From Telopea speciosissima (Eukaryota > Streptophyta > Magnoliopsida > Proteales > Proteaceae), in NCBI RefSeq assembly GCF_018873765.1, contig NC_057926.1, forward strand, positions 34,642,946 through 34,706,945: DNA of 64,000 nucleotides. Reading direction: 5' to 3'. This document shows, piece after piece, positions 34,101 to 46,502 of this stretch; the first letter of the stretch is position 1; every line of letters begins with the position of its first letter. The notes beneath the pieces are model-generated. The model was not told the DNA's origin. It saw only the letters and a list, made by a program, of their open reading frames with translations, and searched no databases. The position numbers and the translations under genes are program-made.

Positions 34101-34692
34101 CAGCCGCAACAGATTCTTGAACTTTGTTGGTCTTTCCCTAGCCAGGGGGTACCAAGCTAAATATAGATGGATGTTCTCTAGGAAATCCAGGGCGCTCAGG
34201 GGCGGGAGGAATTATTTGTGATCATTTGGGTACCCCCATGTGATGCTTCGCTTCCTATGTAGGAGTGGGAACGCTTTGGGTGGAATGCGACTCTCTCTCA
34301 GTGGTGATGTGTATCTTAAACCAACGTATTCCATGGATTTTTCAACAAAGATGGTGGCACTACAAAAAATATCTGGAAAACACCTCTTGGAGGGTTATGC
34401 ATTGCTTCAGGGAGGTGAACACCGTGGTGGATAAACTGGCAAATCATGTGGCTACTACGTCGACTAGCAATGTTTGGGATAGCTCCCCGGCGTTTATTAC
34501 TAGTGAACTTTCTTGGGATGCTCTCATGAAACGTGCCTAGATATAGATTCTTGTAATGTCCTGTTTGGTTGGGTACTGCTCTGCTGATGGCCCTGCCGAA
34601 GGTGGACCATCTACTCAATGACGTTGAATTTCTTTTGATTGTTTGGTGAATATAATATAACTCAGCTACTGACATTTAGCAAAAAAAAAAAG
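31103..34692 (+). mobile_element. 5'-truncated L1-type LINE, endonuclease end to poly(A)
   Basis: Begins inside the endonuclease C-terminus (LDAFPGCAQ, SDHAPVVV) and continues through RT to zf-RVT (33550-33800, SWAGVVWLKGLQPRILTFGW, CELCKKSQETFSHLFLECEF) and RNase H (34150-34540, VECDSLSVV, CFREVNTVVDKLA), then CATTTAGC plus poly(A) (34681-34692). RT spans 31800-33070: DPSSALGPDG, QKAYDTLEW, GLWQGDPLSP, and catalytic FADD at about 32551. Frameshifts near 32020, 33080 and 33300 disable it. No target-site duplication was found; its left edge truncates the CACTA-like fragment. Confidence 0.85.
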
Positions 34693-34744
34693 TGTGACTA
34701 AAGTTGCACATCATATACTCCATCTTTGATCATATTAGCCTCTT

Positions 34745-35015
34745 GTTTCCACAGTCGATCTCCACAACTCTAAATTAATGGTAATCCCTGTTGTTGTCTC
34801 ATCCACCAATCGGCAAAGAGCATACACCATGACACCTCATCTCTGATGTTCTTGGTTAATTCATCCATGATAAGCACAAACAAATAAGGGCTTAGGGCTG
34901 ATCCTTGATGTAACCTAACCATAAGATATATGTTAACCTTAAGCAAAGGCTGGGGCATTGAGTTATTAGCCTCAAGGTATGTCTTGTAACACAAAAAATA
35001 GCTCGAGTTATTAAG
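34745..35015 (-). pseudogene. RTE-type LINE reverse transcriptase fragment
   Basis: The minus strand reads HQGSALSPYLFVLIMDELTK then DEVSWCMLFADWW, the RT region ending at the catalytic FADD motif, where the second D is replaced. This wording is typical of plant RTE-clade LINEs and distinct from the L1 copies in the window. Confidence 0.65.
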
Positions 35016-35121
35016 CATAAGACATACAGGTCATTGGAACCATAAGGAATTTTCTCTAGTGTGCCTGAGCCACTTAAAGAAGAGAAAATTGGACTGACAA
35101 CGGGGATAACACATAAGTAAC

Positions 35122-37589
35122 TGATGAGCACCTTTATGTGTGAAATCTTAGGGCATAAAGCATACATTTTACCACATTGGACAGAGTTACTCGGTGCTTT
35201 CTTGTGCTTTTCAGGGTTTAGGTGAATTATTGTGAAAATGGAGGAGATTATGCTAAGGAGATGTTTTTAAGCTTTTTTGAGGTGTTAATAGTATGGATGC
35301 ATAGTCCATCGAGTCAGCTTTGTAACGGTTCAAACGACACTTGATTCTGAGTTGAAACGAAGAAGTTATGGTCGTTTCCGTAACGACGCACAAAAATGGT
35401 GTACATGGGTTTATTTATAATTATTGACAGTCGGACAGGGACAAAGTGAAGCGGAAGTTCGGATTCCAGGGGCCTTAACAAAATTATCAGAAGTTACTTT
35501 ACTGTACCCGAAAGATTCCATTTGGAAGGCTCTGGACAGTCCAACTTCAACTTGAGATATCTTGGGCTCCCCAACTCCGAATTGGACGAAATTTGGGTCT
35601 ATTTTGGGTGATTTTTCGCAAGGAACACAATGCTGAGGCCTATATAAGCACCCCATGATCCACGTTTTCTGAAGGATAGAATGGGTATTTTATTTATTCT
35701 TGAAGGAATCTTAGTCATCACCCTTACTCTCTCTCTCCTCCAACTTCTCAAGGGCACTTCGGGAATTCTACTTGGGATAGATTTATATTTTCTCATCTAT
35801 GGAAGGTTGAAAAATCAAAGATGCTTTGATTTTATTGCTTGGAGAAGATATCTACAAAGAAAAGGAAGCACTTGTTAGAATTGAAAGTTTATTTTTCTAG
35901 AAATAGAAGGTCTATGTAAACAATCTTCTCTTCTCCTTCTTTATTTTTTTTTCTTTTTTCTTAGGATTCAAGGCATTGTAAAAGAGGAAAGAGAAGAGAA
36001 TATTTCTCCTACACTTCCATCTTCTCTCTTTTCCTCTCTTCCACCTATAAATACACCCTACCTCTCTTGTAAAAATGGCTCATTCACTTTGTAAAATTTC
36101 TTCTCTTCTTCTCCTTCTAATTTGTGATTTTTGGCTTTTCTGAGTTTTAGTTTGCTTTTATGATTTTTAGTTAATGGTTATAATAGGTTTAGTTTATGCT
36201 TTAATTTCAATTTAAGTCTTCAATTGTGTTGTAATTTTTTAATTCTAGTGTAGGTTTTAAGCCTTCTAGTCTAAGTTCTTAAGTTGATGACAAGACTTGA
36301 AGATTTAGAAGAGGAGGTCATGGTAAGTTTATGCAAGTATTCAAGCTTTTCATTTACATTCATGCAAACACATCCAGGTTTTACTATCTAAACTCTCAAT
36401 CTCATTCTCCATCTCCTCTATCTCTCTCTATCTTCTTCTTCTTCCCCCTCTATTTCTTTTATTTTAATTTTATATGGTTGTGGTTTATGGATGCATTTTT
36501 ATTCCCTTATTTCTTTTTATATGGTTAGTATGTGTGGCTGTATTTTTATTCCTTTCAATTCGCTTTAGTTTGATAGGTTAGATGCTCATGTGTTAGGACG
36601 CCGATTTAATCCCTTAATTTTGTCCACCCACCCACATTCATGCCATCCGGGGAACTGCAAACAATACCCGTGATCGGAGCTATGAAGCAGATCGGGGGAT
36701 ATGGGGAGGCAAATGATTAAGCATCCGGGCTTACTAATACATAACTCCTGCTCCCTTTATTGATAAAGCTGATCCAACCACTTCTACTATTTGCTGATCC
36801 TTGATTAGTCATTACTCCCTTTACCAATCCCTTGATAAGTAACCCTATGGCGTGGGCCTCTTGCCGCATTCCGCTCCCTATCACAATCCTCCCTCCCTTT
36901 ACCCGGGTAGGCTTCTCTCCCAATAGTGTATCAGTGCCTGATGAGGCTGTCTAATAGTAATAGTGGCTACAAGCCCCGAAACTATACCATTCTATAGGTA
37001 GTCTTCAATTGGGTTGTAATTTCTTAATTCTAGTTTAGGTTTTAAGCCTTCTAGTCTAAGTTCTTAAGTTGGTGACAAGAGTTGAAGATTTAGAAGAGGA
37101 GGTCATGGTAAGTTTATGCAAGTATTCAAGCTTTTCATTTACATTCATGCACGCACATCCAGGTTTTACTATCTAAACTCTCAATCTCATTCTCCATCTC
37201 CTCTATCTCTCTCTATCTTCTTCTTCTTCCCCCTCTATTTCTTTTATTTTAATTTTATATGGTTGTGATTTATGGATGCATTTTTATTCCCTTATTTCTT
37301 TTTATGTGGTTAGTATGTGTGGCTGCATTTTTATTCCTTTCAATTCGCTTTAGTTTGATAGGTTAGATGCTCATGTGTTAGGACGCCGATTTAATCCCTT
37401 AATTTTGTTAGATGCTTATGAGTTAGGATGCATTGATTTTCGTTAGTTCAATTAGTTTAATTTAACACTTTAATTTGGTTCACTTTGCATTACTTTTAAG
37501 TTAGTTAAATAGAGTGGCGTATATCTCCTCGTGTTTGACCCGTAGCTACGATTGATCCGTACGCTTGCGGTTTTATTTTAACTCAAACA
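35122..37589 (+). repeat. 5' LTR, enlarged to 2468 bp
   Basis: Starts TGATGAGCACCTTTATG and ends CTCAAACA. Compared with the 1658-bp 3' LTR it carries an extra 785 bp: a second copy of a 408-bp segment plus a 377-bp insert between the copies. Outside that, the two LTRs are very similar. Confidence 0.9.
36216..37408 (+). repeat. 408-bp LTR segment duplicated around a 377-bp foreign insert
   Basis: 36216-36623 and 37001-37408 are near-identical (GTCTTCAATTG through CCCTTAATTTTGT). The insert 36624-37000 (starting CCACCCACCC, ending CTATAGGTA) has no counterpart in the 3' LTR and a different, more GC-balanced texture. Confidence 0.85.
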
Positions 37590-37595
37590 AGTTTT

Positions 37596-37613
37596 TGGCG
37601 CCGTTGCCGGGGA
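37596..37613 (+). other. Primer-binding site
   Basis: TGGCGCCGTTGCCGGGGA lies six bases after the 5' LTR, the site used by Athila-type elements to prime from a host tRNA. Confidence 0.85.
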
Positions 37614-38176
37614 GATTATTTTCCATTTTATTTATCTGATTTTTAAGTAGTTCAAAGTGTTTTAGTTTATTATTTTCTCTTCTTTTTTTTGAAAAAAAAA
37701 AAAATCAGTTTTGGAAAACCTCTTCTTGTTTCTCTTCTGTTTCAAATAGTGTGCGCCCAATCTAAAGTCCTTCATATGCTTCAACCCTCCATCTTTTGGT
37801 GTCCCTCATAGGATTAAGTTACCTATGACGCTACATCTTGACTTGGTTGGGTGGATTGACATGTGACTTATCTTTGGAGGTGACCACTCTTGATAACAGG
37901 AAAGCGACATAGTGAGAGTGTTGGAAACATAAACGTATAGTAGACCTCCATTCTACATCAGAATCCATATTGGAGTCGCACGTAGGTGGCTATAGAAGAC
38001 TATACGGGTTCCCTTGCTGTCAACCTATTTGGCATCCTTATAGCTTTTGAACCATTGTTTTGCTTTTTGAGGGATAGAGATGCACTATCTACCTTGGGCT
38101 CCCTCTTGTTTTTAGTTTTTTTTTAAGTGTTTTATTTTTCTTTAATTTTTCTAAAGGAGACCTCATATCTGTTTAG

Positions 38177-39670
38177 GTGGCTAAGGTGTGGACTCGTGAT
38201 TCAAGTAATCATCTTATTAGAAGACCACATTTTCTACCACCTTTGACCATGGGTGACCAACAACCCAAGACTCTTAAGGATAGGTTTTACCCCACCAGGG
38301 CTGCACAACCCTCATGCATTAGTCTACCTGTTGTTATAGGGAATAACTATGAACTCAAGACCAACTTCATCAGCATGCTACCCCATTTTCATGGGATGGC
38401 TAATGAAGATGCATATCTCTTCCTTAGGGAATTTGAGGAGGTCTGTGTTCTAATTAAGGTCCAGAATTTGACTGATGATGCAGTTAGGCTTAGGTTTATA
38501 CCCTTTGCCCTGAAAGACCAGGCCAAGAAGTGGCTCTATGGACTGCCAACAAACTCCATTAATACATGGGATGAGTTCACCATTGTCTTTTTGAGAAAAT
38601 TCTTCCCTCTTCACAAAACCAATAAGCTTAAAAGTGACATCCTCCAGTTCAGGCAGAAACCACATGAGTCCTTTTCTAAATTCATGGAAAGATTCAAGGA
38701 CCTCCTCTTAGAATGCCCTCACTATGGTTTTGACTTGTGGCAGCTATGCCAAATTATTTATGAGGGTATTGATTATTAGACCAAGCAACTTGTAGAGTTT
38801 ATGTGTCCAGCAGGGCTTTACTTCTTTTTCTGAGGAGAATGATGCATGGACATTCTTAACCAACTTGGTTGATAAGACTAGGGAATGGAAATCTTCCCAA
38901 GAGGCTGAAAGGACCACTAAGGGGTATCTCATTGAGGGTATGCCAGCCAAGGAGGCCAAACTTGACAGCCTCATAAAACGGTTGGAGTCTATAGTTCTTA
39001 AAGAGTCTATACCAGTTAATCCGGTCAGCTAGGTCAACTATGTGTCGGTATGCAGTTGGTATCAAACCCCTGGACACCTTTCTGAGGAATGCCCCAGCAC
39101 CTTAGTGGGTAATTCCAGCACTAAGAATGTAAGTGCTCTCTACCAAAATAACCCATATAGCAATACTTACAATCCAGGATGGAGAAATCACCCCAATTTC
39201 TCATGGAATTAAGGGAACCAAGCAGGCCCATCCAACTTTACCATCAAGGCCCGGTTGGTGCCCAAAGGCCCAACTATGCACCACAAAGCCAAGGACTGTC
39301 TCCTAACCCCTTTCCTTCTCGTCCTCATCCAGGACCTTCTATTAATTCTGCTAGGCCTCCTCTCCTTGCACCTTATCAGCAACCCCCAGGGTTTACCAAT
39401 ACAGGAGAGGCAACAAGACTGAATGAGATGGACAACAAGATAGCTCTTCTCATGACAAGCCACAATAACATGGAAAAATAACTCACCCAGCTTGTCACAA
39501 TCCTGCATGAGAGGAAAATAGGGAAGTTACCTAGCCAGCCTGAGCCAAATCCTAGGCATCAGGTTCATATTCAGTAAGGTACCCAAGCTCCTCTAACCAA
39601 TGTTGCACAAGGCCAACAGCACCAAGGGCCCTCCAGACAGGTAAATGTTGTTTATGCTTTAAGGAGTGGC
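38177..39670 (+). pseudogene. Athila gag
   Basis: The first open part (38177-38779) contains LKDRFYPTRAAQPSCI, FEEVCVLIKVQNLTDDAVRL and the retrotransposon-gag core AKKWLYGLPTNSINTWDEF with RFKDLLLECPHYGF. It stops at TAG (38777), where related proteins have Gln. Frame changes near 38800 and 39230 and further stops (39479, about 39575) break the rest. YSNTYNPGWRNHPNF at about 39157 is the conserved Athila gag tail. The protein would form the nucleocapsid shell. Confidence 0.85.
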
Positions 39671-39754
39671 CGTGAGTATCAACAGGCTAGTGCACCTCAG
39701 TCTTTACCATCTCATACTCCTGTTGACTCTCCTCCTTCTGAAGAGGCCATTGAA

Positions 39755-40903
39755 GTGCCTACTGTTCCAGGTTTGTCTGATGAACCTAAAGATATACCAG
39801 ATGATTTAGTTGAGAAAACCAAAGAGGATTCTATTAAAGAAGTTAAAAAGACCAACCCTGAAAGAATTTATACCCCACCTGCCCCTTTCCCAAATAGGTT
39901 GGTTAGCAAGAAGTCTCCTTCTATGGAGAAGATATTGGATGTGTTCAAACAGGTTCAGGTGAATATCCCCTTGTTGAATGCTATTGCCCAGATCCCCGCT
40001 TATGCTAAAGTCCTCAAAGACTTATGCACCCAAAAGCAGACCACCAATGTGCCCAAAAAGGCATTCTTGAGTGCTAACATTAGTTCTCTAATCTCACTGC
40101 CAGTAGCAGCCAAGCATAAGGATCCTGAAAGCCCCACCATCTCTTGTACTATAGGCCATACCACTATTGATCATGCCTTATTGGACCTTGGTGCAAGTGT
40201 GAACCTCTTACCCTTTCATGTCTACCAACAACTGGGATTGGGAGAACTAAAACCGACCAAAATTACTCTTCAACTTACAGATCGGTCGGTTAAAGTTCCT
40301 ACGGGAATGATTGAGGATGTCCTGTTGAAGGTTGGGGAATTTATTTTTCCTATGGATTTTATTGTTTTAGATACCCAACCCAGTACCAACTTCAAGGACT
40401 AAATCCCAATTATATTGGGTAGACCGTTCCTAGCTACCAGTAATGCTTTAATCAATTGCAGGAATGGTCTCATGAAATTATCTTTTGGCAATACTTCTGT
40501 TGACTTCAATGTATTTAGGTTGGGCAAGCAGCCTGACATGGATGACGAGGTGCATATGCTTCAAGGATTTCCCGATGATATTGATACGATCTTTGAGATT
40601 GATTTTGATTCGGGATTTCAAGAATGTATGCAGGAATTGGAGGGTGTTGATGATACCCCCTTATCTGAGGTCTGGAGCATCCAACCACCTTTGGAGCCCC
40701 TTGGACCCCTACCCACTTCCATTCCCAAATCCTCTATTATTGAGCCCCCCACATTAGAGTTGAAGGCATTGCCCTCCAACCTCAAGTATGCCTTCTTAGG
40801 ACATGATCATACTCTTCCTGTTATTATTGCTTCTGATTTCACTTCTATTCAGGAAGAAGAGTTGATTAAGCTTCTAAAGGACCATAAGGAAGCCATAGGT
40901 TGA
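39755..40903 (+). pseudogene. Athila aspartic protease region
   Basis: The frame holds the linker, then SCTIGHTTIDHALLDLGASV NLLP with the catalytic Asp in DLGAS (about 40170-40200), then LQLTDRSVKVPTGMIEDVL. A TAA at 40400 precedes IPIILGRPFLATSNALI, which normally continues in frame; a TGA at 40901 separates protease from RT. The enzyme would cut the gag-pol polyprotein. Confidence 0.8.
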
Positions 40904-42463
40904 ACCATGTCTGACATCAAAGGTATTAGCCCCTCCATTGTTCAACATCATATAGATCTGATGGAGAGTTCCAAACCTTCTAGGGAACCCCAAAGGAGGG
41001 CTAATCCTGTGATGAAAGAGGCAATCAAGAAAGAGATCCTAAAATGCTTAGATCATGGCATCATTTATCCTATTTCTGATAGCCAATGGGTGAGTCCTGT
41101 GCAGGTTGTGTCTAAGAAAGGAGGAGTCACTGTGGTTGAGAATGCCAATAATGAGTTGATTCTAACCCGTATCCAAACGGGATGGAGAGTGTGCATTGAC
41201 TATAGGAAATTGAATGCGACAACTTGGAAGGACCACTTCCCCTTGCCTTTTATTGATCAGATGTTCAAAAGACTAGCTGGCTATGAATATTATTGTTTTC
41301 TTGATGGTTATGCAGGCTATAACCAAATCCCTATTGCTCTAGAGGACCAACACAAAACCACTTTCACATGCCCTTATGGAACCTTTGCTTACCGACGTAT
41401 GTCTTTTGGGCTTTATAATGCCCCTGCTACATTCCAAAGGTGCATGATGAGTATCTTTTCTGATATGGTAGAGCACTTCCTAGAGGTGTTTATGGATGAT
41501 TTCTCTATTCATGGCTCTACCTTTTCTCATTGCTTGCAGCATCTGTCTTTGGTTCTTAAGAGATGCATAGAAAAGAACTTGATCTTGAATTGGGAGAAGT
41601 GCCACTTCATGATAAATCAAGGTATAGTTGTTGGTCACATTGTGTCCAAAGAAGGGATCAAGGTTGATAGATCTAAGGTGGACCTTATTGTCAATTTACA
41701 ATCACCCAAGAGTGTGAAGGACATTAGATCTTTTCTTGGCCATGCAGGTTTTTATAGAAGATTCATCAAGGATTTTAGCCAAATAGCTAGACCTCTCACC
41801 TCTCTTTTTGGCAAAGGACTGCCCATTTGATTTCTCTTGTGAGTGTCATGATAGTTTTGAGCAATTGAAAAGAGTGTTGACTTCAGCCCCCATTATTCAA
41901 GCTCCAACTTGGACAATTCATTTGAGCTTATGTGTGATGCCTCTGATTTTGCTATAGGGGCTGTTCTTGGGCAAAAAATCAACAAATTGCGCCATGTGAT
42001 TTATTATGCAAGTAGGACTCTTAATGATGCACAACTTAATTATGCCACCATTGAGAAAGAATTTTTAGCTGTTGTGTTTGCTTTAGAGAAGTTTAGGCCC
42101 TACTTGGTTGGATCACATGTGATTGTTTATACTGACCATGCAGCTATCAAATATCTTGTGCAGAAGAAAGATGCCAAGGCTCACCTCATTAGGTGGGTCC
42201 TTTTGTTGCAAGAATTTGATCTTGAAATTAGGGATAAGAAAGGGTGTGAAAATTTGATTGCAGACCATCTATCCCGGCTGTCTAATTCTTTGACTGTCGA
42301 CTCTCTAGTCAATGAGAACTTTCCTGATGAGTATCTGATGGCAGTGTCTAGTGAACCTTGGTTTGCTAACATTGTTAATTATCTGGTTACGGGTATGACA
42401 CCTGTACATTGGTCCACCCAAGATAAGAATCGTTTCTTTTCACAGGTTAAATATTTCTTTTGA
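40904..42463 (+). pseudogene. Athila reverse transcriptase and RNase H
   Basis: RT (40907-41830) shows VVSKKGGVTVV, WRVCIDYRKLN, FPLPFIDQMFKRLAG, TFAYRRMSFGLYNAPATFQR and the catalytic FMDDFSIHG. Paired frame changes near 41822 and 41915 disrupt the connection. RNase H (41909-42460) has [34 protein letters not shown] and [10 protein letters not shown], with the expected acidic residues. The TGA at 42461 stands where related proteins have Trp (FFWDD). Confidence 0.87.
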
Positions 42464-43646
42464 GATGATCCTTATCTTTTTAAGACTTGTCCGGATCAGG
42501 TAATCCGGAGATGTGTCCCTGATCATGAGCAACAATCTGTCTTATCTTTTTGCCATTGTCAGGCTTGTGGAGGCCATTTTGGGCCTAATAAGACTGCGGC
42601 CAAGGTTTTACAGTGTGGATTTTATTGGCCTAGTCTGTTTAAAGACACTTTTACTTATTGCAAGGCATGTTCTTCATTCCAATCCTTAGGGCGTCTTACT
42701 AAGAGAAATATGATGCCCCTCAACCCAATTCTGGTGGTTGAGGTGTTTGATGTATGGGGTATTGATTTTATGGGGCCTTTCCCTAACTCTTTTGGTAACC
42801 TGTACATATTACTTGCTGTGGACTATGTGTCCAAATGGATTGAGGCAGTTGCTAGTAAGACCAATGACCACAAGGTGGTTGTGAAATTTCTGAAGGAGAA
42901 CATCTTCTCCCGTTTTGGTACTCCCCGGGCTATCATTAGTGATCGGGGCAAGCATTTTTATAATCGGCCTTTTGAGGCCCTCATGAGAAAGTATGGTGTC
43001 ATCCCTAAGTTGGCCACACCCTACCATCCCCAGACCAGTGGCCAAGTTGAGGTTTCAAATAGGCAAATCAAGCAAATTCTTGAGAAAATCATCAACCCGA
43101 ACTGCAAGGATTGGTCTAACCGATTGGTAGATGCATTGTGGGCCCATAGGATAGCCTTCAAGATCGATCTTGGTCAATCTTCGTACCATCTGGTGTATGG
43201 AAAGGCATGTCACTTACTTGTAGAGATTGAGCACAAGGCCTTTTGGGCTATCAAGAAGCTTAACTTTGACCTACCCACTGCAGGTGCCCATAGGAAACTC
43301 CAACTATCTGAGTTGGAAGAGCTTAGGAATGAGGCATATGAGAATGCCCGGATTTACAAGGAAAAAACCAAGGCTTTCCATGATAGACACATTCTGAGAA
43401 AATCTTTTGAGGTAGGCCAAAAAGTTTTGTTGTACAATTCTCGTTCGCATATCTTTCCAGGTTAGCTGCGTTCTAGATGGGATGGCCCCTATATTGTTCA
43501 AAAAATTTATCCTCATGGGGCTGTTGAAGTCCTCAATCCAAGTACAGAAGGTCAATGGCCAAAGATTGAAGCCGTACATAGAGATGCCTAATCCAGTTGA
43601 AGAAGAGGTCATGGATCTCCATGAGCCTCTTTACCTTGACCCCTGA
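42464..43646 (+). pseudogene. Athila integrase
   Basis: Open from 42464 to the TAG at 43463. The zinc-binding N-terminus has ACGGHFG and YCKACSSFQ. The catalytic core has D in [10 protein letters not shown] in ISDRGKHF and E in SGQVEVSNR (the D,D,E triad). The C-terminal part ([21 protein letters not shown]) runs past the stop, and after a frame change near 43545 reads GQRLKPYIEMPNPVEEE to a final stop near 43646. It would insert the cDNA into the genome. Confidence 0.87.
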
Positions 43647-44826
43647 TATCCTGGTATGTATCCCCTCCCTTGTCCTTATTCTTTCTTTTCTGCATGCATT
43701 GAGGACCTTGCATGAATTAAGTGTGGGGGGGGGTGTGTTGGACTTTAATTGTGAATTTTGTGAATTTTGATTGTGGCGATAGTTTTTGGTTATGTGCATA
43801 AGTCTCTTCGATTTGCAAAGCGAGAGTGAAAGGGAATTAGGTGCCCTAGCATGCGAAATAATAAAAAAAAATCCCTTTTCAAGGATGGTAGTTGGTTTGT
43901 ATCCGGTGATGTGGATTGAGTTTGAAAATATGAGTGCTACTTCATGTGATGGTTAGATTCCTCTATGTGTTTATGGACCCCTTTGATCTTTTGGCTAGTA
44001 GTTGAGACCAATTTGTTTGTGGCAAGGCATGAAAGAGAAAGTGAATGAAAAAAAAAAAAAAAAAAAAAAAAAAGAGAGAGAAACAGAAAGAAAAGTGGAA
44101 TTCCTTGAGACTAGACAGGGCACTGTGCCTCATGAAGTAAGGTGACTTAATCGAAATTCCTTGGAAGGAAACTCAAAAAAAAAAAAAAAAAAACTCTTGC
44201 ATCAATGTCTCAATGTCTTATGGATACATGCAAAAAGCAAAGCTACCAAATATTTGGGTGTCTGGTGTATGCTCCACCATGTCATTCAGAGAACAGTAGT
44301 AGAGTAGAAAAAGAGTTTTTTGTTGAGAAAGAAAAAAAAAAAAAAGCTTTTGCCTTAATGACTGGAAAAGAAAGTATGGTAAAAAATACTCAATGCCTAT
44401 GTCTTTGGTTCCATCAGTACAATGAGTAGTTTACTTGAAGGTGAGTAGTGTTCAGAAAATATGAGGAGATCCCTTGACCTTAATGCATGCTTGTTACTTG
44501 AATTGATGTGGGATGATAAAATTCAAGTGTGGGAGAACCTTTGGCTCCTTAATCTTTAGTTGAGTATTTCTTTGAGATTGTGTGCCCTATCTTACTTATG
44601 CCATAAGAAAAATTTACATCATTCTTTTTGATTTATTGAATTTTGGCTGTATATTCACTGCAAATACCCACGAGACACAACTCATCCACTAGGGGTAACC
44701 TAGGGGTTGAAAGGCTTATTTCACATGCTAAGTGCAACCGTGATTCCTACGAAAGTGAGTTAGGATTTTTTTTTGCATTCTAGGTTAGTTTATCATTTGC
44801 TTTACTTGAGGACAAATAACGTTCAA
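43647..44826 (+). other. Non-coding stretch between integrase and PPT
   Basis: No env-like or other ORF. It contains A runs (44049-44073, 44176-44193), a G run (43724-43733) and PPT-like words AAGTGTGGG at about 43720 and 44524 besides the one used at 44827. Confidence 0.6.
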
Positions 44827-44839
44827 GTGTGGGGGAATC
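44827..44839 (+). other. Polypurine tract
   Basis: GTGTGGGGGAATC directly before the 3' LTR start TGATGAGCAC; it would prime plus-strand synthesis. Confidence 0.75.
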
Positions 44840-46497
44840 TGATGAGCACATTTATGTGTGAAATCTTAGGGCATAAAACATACATTTTATCACATTGGAC
44901 AGAGTTACTCGGTGCTTTCTTGTGCTTTTCAGGGTTTAGGTGAATTATTGTGAAAATGGAGGAGATGATGCTAAGGAGATGTTTTTAAGCTTTTTTGAGG
45001 TGTTAATAGTATGGATGCATAGCCCATCGAGTCAGCTTCGCAAGGGTTCAAACGACACTTGATTCCGAGTTGAAACGAAGAAGTTATGGCCGTTTTCGTA
45101 ACGACGCGCGAAAATGGTGTACCGGGGTTTATTTATAATTATTGACAGTCGGACAGGGACAAAGTGAAGCAGAAGTTCGGATTTCAGGGGCCCTAACATA
45201 ATTATCAAAAGTTACTTTACTGTACCCGAAAGATTCCATTTGGAAGGCTCTGGACAGTCAAACTTCAACTTGAGATATCTTGGGCTCCCCAACTCCGAAT
45301 TGGACGAAATTTGGGTCTATTTTGGGTGATTTTTCACAAGGAACACAATGGTGAGGCCTATATAAGCACCCCATGCTCCACGTTTTCTGAAGGACAGAAT
45401 GAGTATTTTATTTATTCTTGAAGGAATCCTAGTCATCACCCTTATTCTCTCTCTCCTCCAACTTCTCAAGGGCACTTCTGGAATTCTACTTAGGATATAT
45501 TTATATTTTCTCATTTATGGAAGGTTGAAAAATCAAAGATGCTTTGATTTTATTGTTTGGAGAAGATATCTACACAGAAAAGGAAGCACTTGTTAGAATT
45601 GGAAGTTTATTTTTTCTAGAAATAGAAGGTCTATGTAAACAATCTTCTCTTCTTCTTCTTTCTTTTTTTTCATTTTTCTTAGGATTCAAGGCATTGTAAA
45701 AGAGGAAAGAGAAGAGAATATTCTCTTTTCTTAGGGAATATTTCTCCTACACTTCCATCTTCTCTCTTCTCCTCTCTTCCACCTATAAATACCCCCTACC
45801 TCTATTGTAAAAATGGCTCATTCACTTAGTGAAATTTCTTCTCTTCTTCTCCTTCTAATTTGTGATTTTTTGGGCTTTTCTAAGTTCTAGTTTGCTTTTA
45901 TGATTTTTAGTTAATGGTTATAATAGGTTTAGTTTATGCTTTAATTTCAATTTAAGTCTTCAATTGGGTTGTAATTTCTTAATTCTAGTTTAGGTTTTAA
46001 GCCTTCTAGTCTAAGTTCTTAAGTTGATGACAAGACTTGAAGATTTAGAAGAGAAGGTCATGGTAAGTTTATGCAAGTATTCAAGCTTTTCATTTACATT
46101 CATGCAAGCACATCCAGGTTTTACTATCTAAACTCTCAATCTCATTCTCCATCTCCTCTATCTCTCTCTATCTTCTTCTTCTTCCCCCTCTATTTCTTTT
46201 ATTTTAATTTTATATGGTTGTGGTTTATGGATGCATTTTTATTCCTTTCAATTCGCTTTAGTTTGATAGGTTAGATGCTCATGTGTTAGGACGCTGATTT
46301 AATCCCTTAATTTTGTTAGATGCTTATGAGTTAGGATGCATTGATTTTCGTTAGTTTAATCAATTTAATTTAACACTTTAATTTGGTTCACTTTGCATTA
46401 CTTTTAAGTTAGTTAAATAGAGTGGCGTATATCTCCTCGTGTTCGACCCGTAGCTACGATTGACCCGTACGCTTGCGATTTTATTTTAACTCAAATA
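44840..46497 (+). repeat. 3' LTR, 1658 bp
   Basis: Matches the 5' LTR at both ends with one copy of the 408-bp segment. Small differences are a roughly 47-bp deletion near 46240 and an extra TTCTCTTTTCTTAGGGAA-like piece near 45722. Confidence 0.9.
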
Positions 46498-46502
46498 GTA
46501 AC

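Larger units (their letters stand above)
35122..46497 (+). mobile_element. Athila-like Ty3/gypsy retrotransposon, 11.4 kb
   Basis: Complete from 5' LTR to 3' LTR with a perfect 5-bp target duplication GTAAC (35117-35121 and 46498-46502). LTRs begin TGATGAGCAC; the 5' LTR ends AAACA and the 3' one AAATA. Order is PBS, gag, protease, RT, RNase H, integrase, long non-coding stretch, PPT, which is the Ty3/gypsy order. Gag wording (DRFYPTRAAQPSCI), protease DLGASVNLLP, RT FMDDFS and the PBS all point to the Athila group. Several stops and frameshifts make it non-autonomous. No env-like ORF was found after integrase. Confidence 0.92.

Noticed and set aside
35122-46497. Env-like gene in the Athila element
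   Set aside because: No sizeable frame exists between integrase and the polypurine tract.
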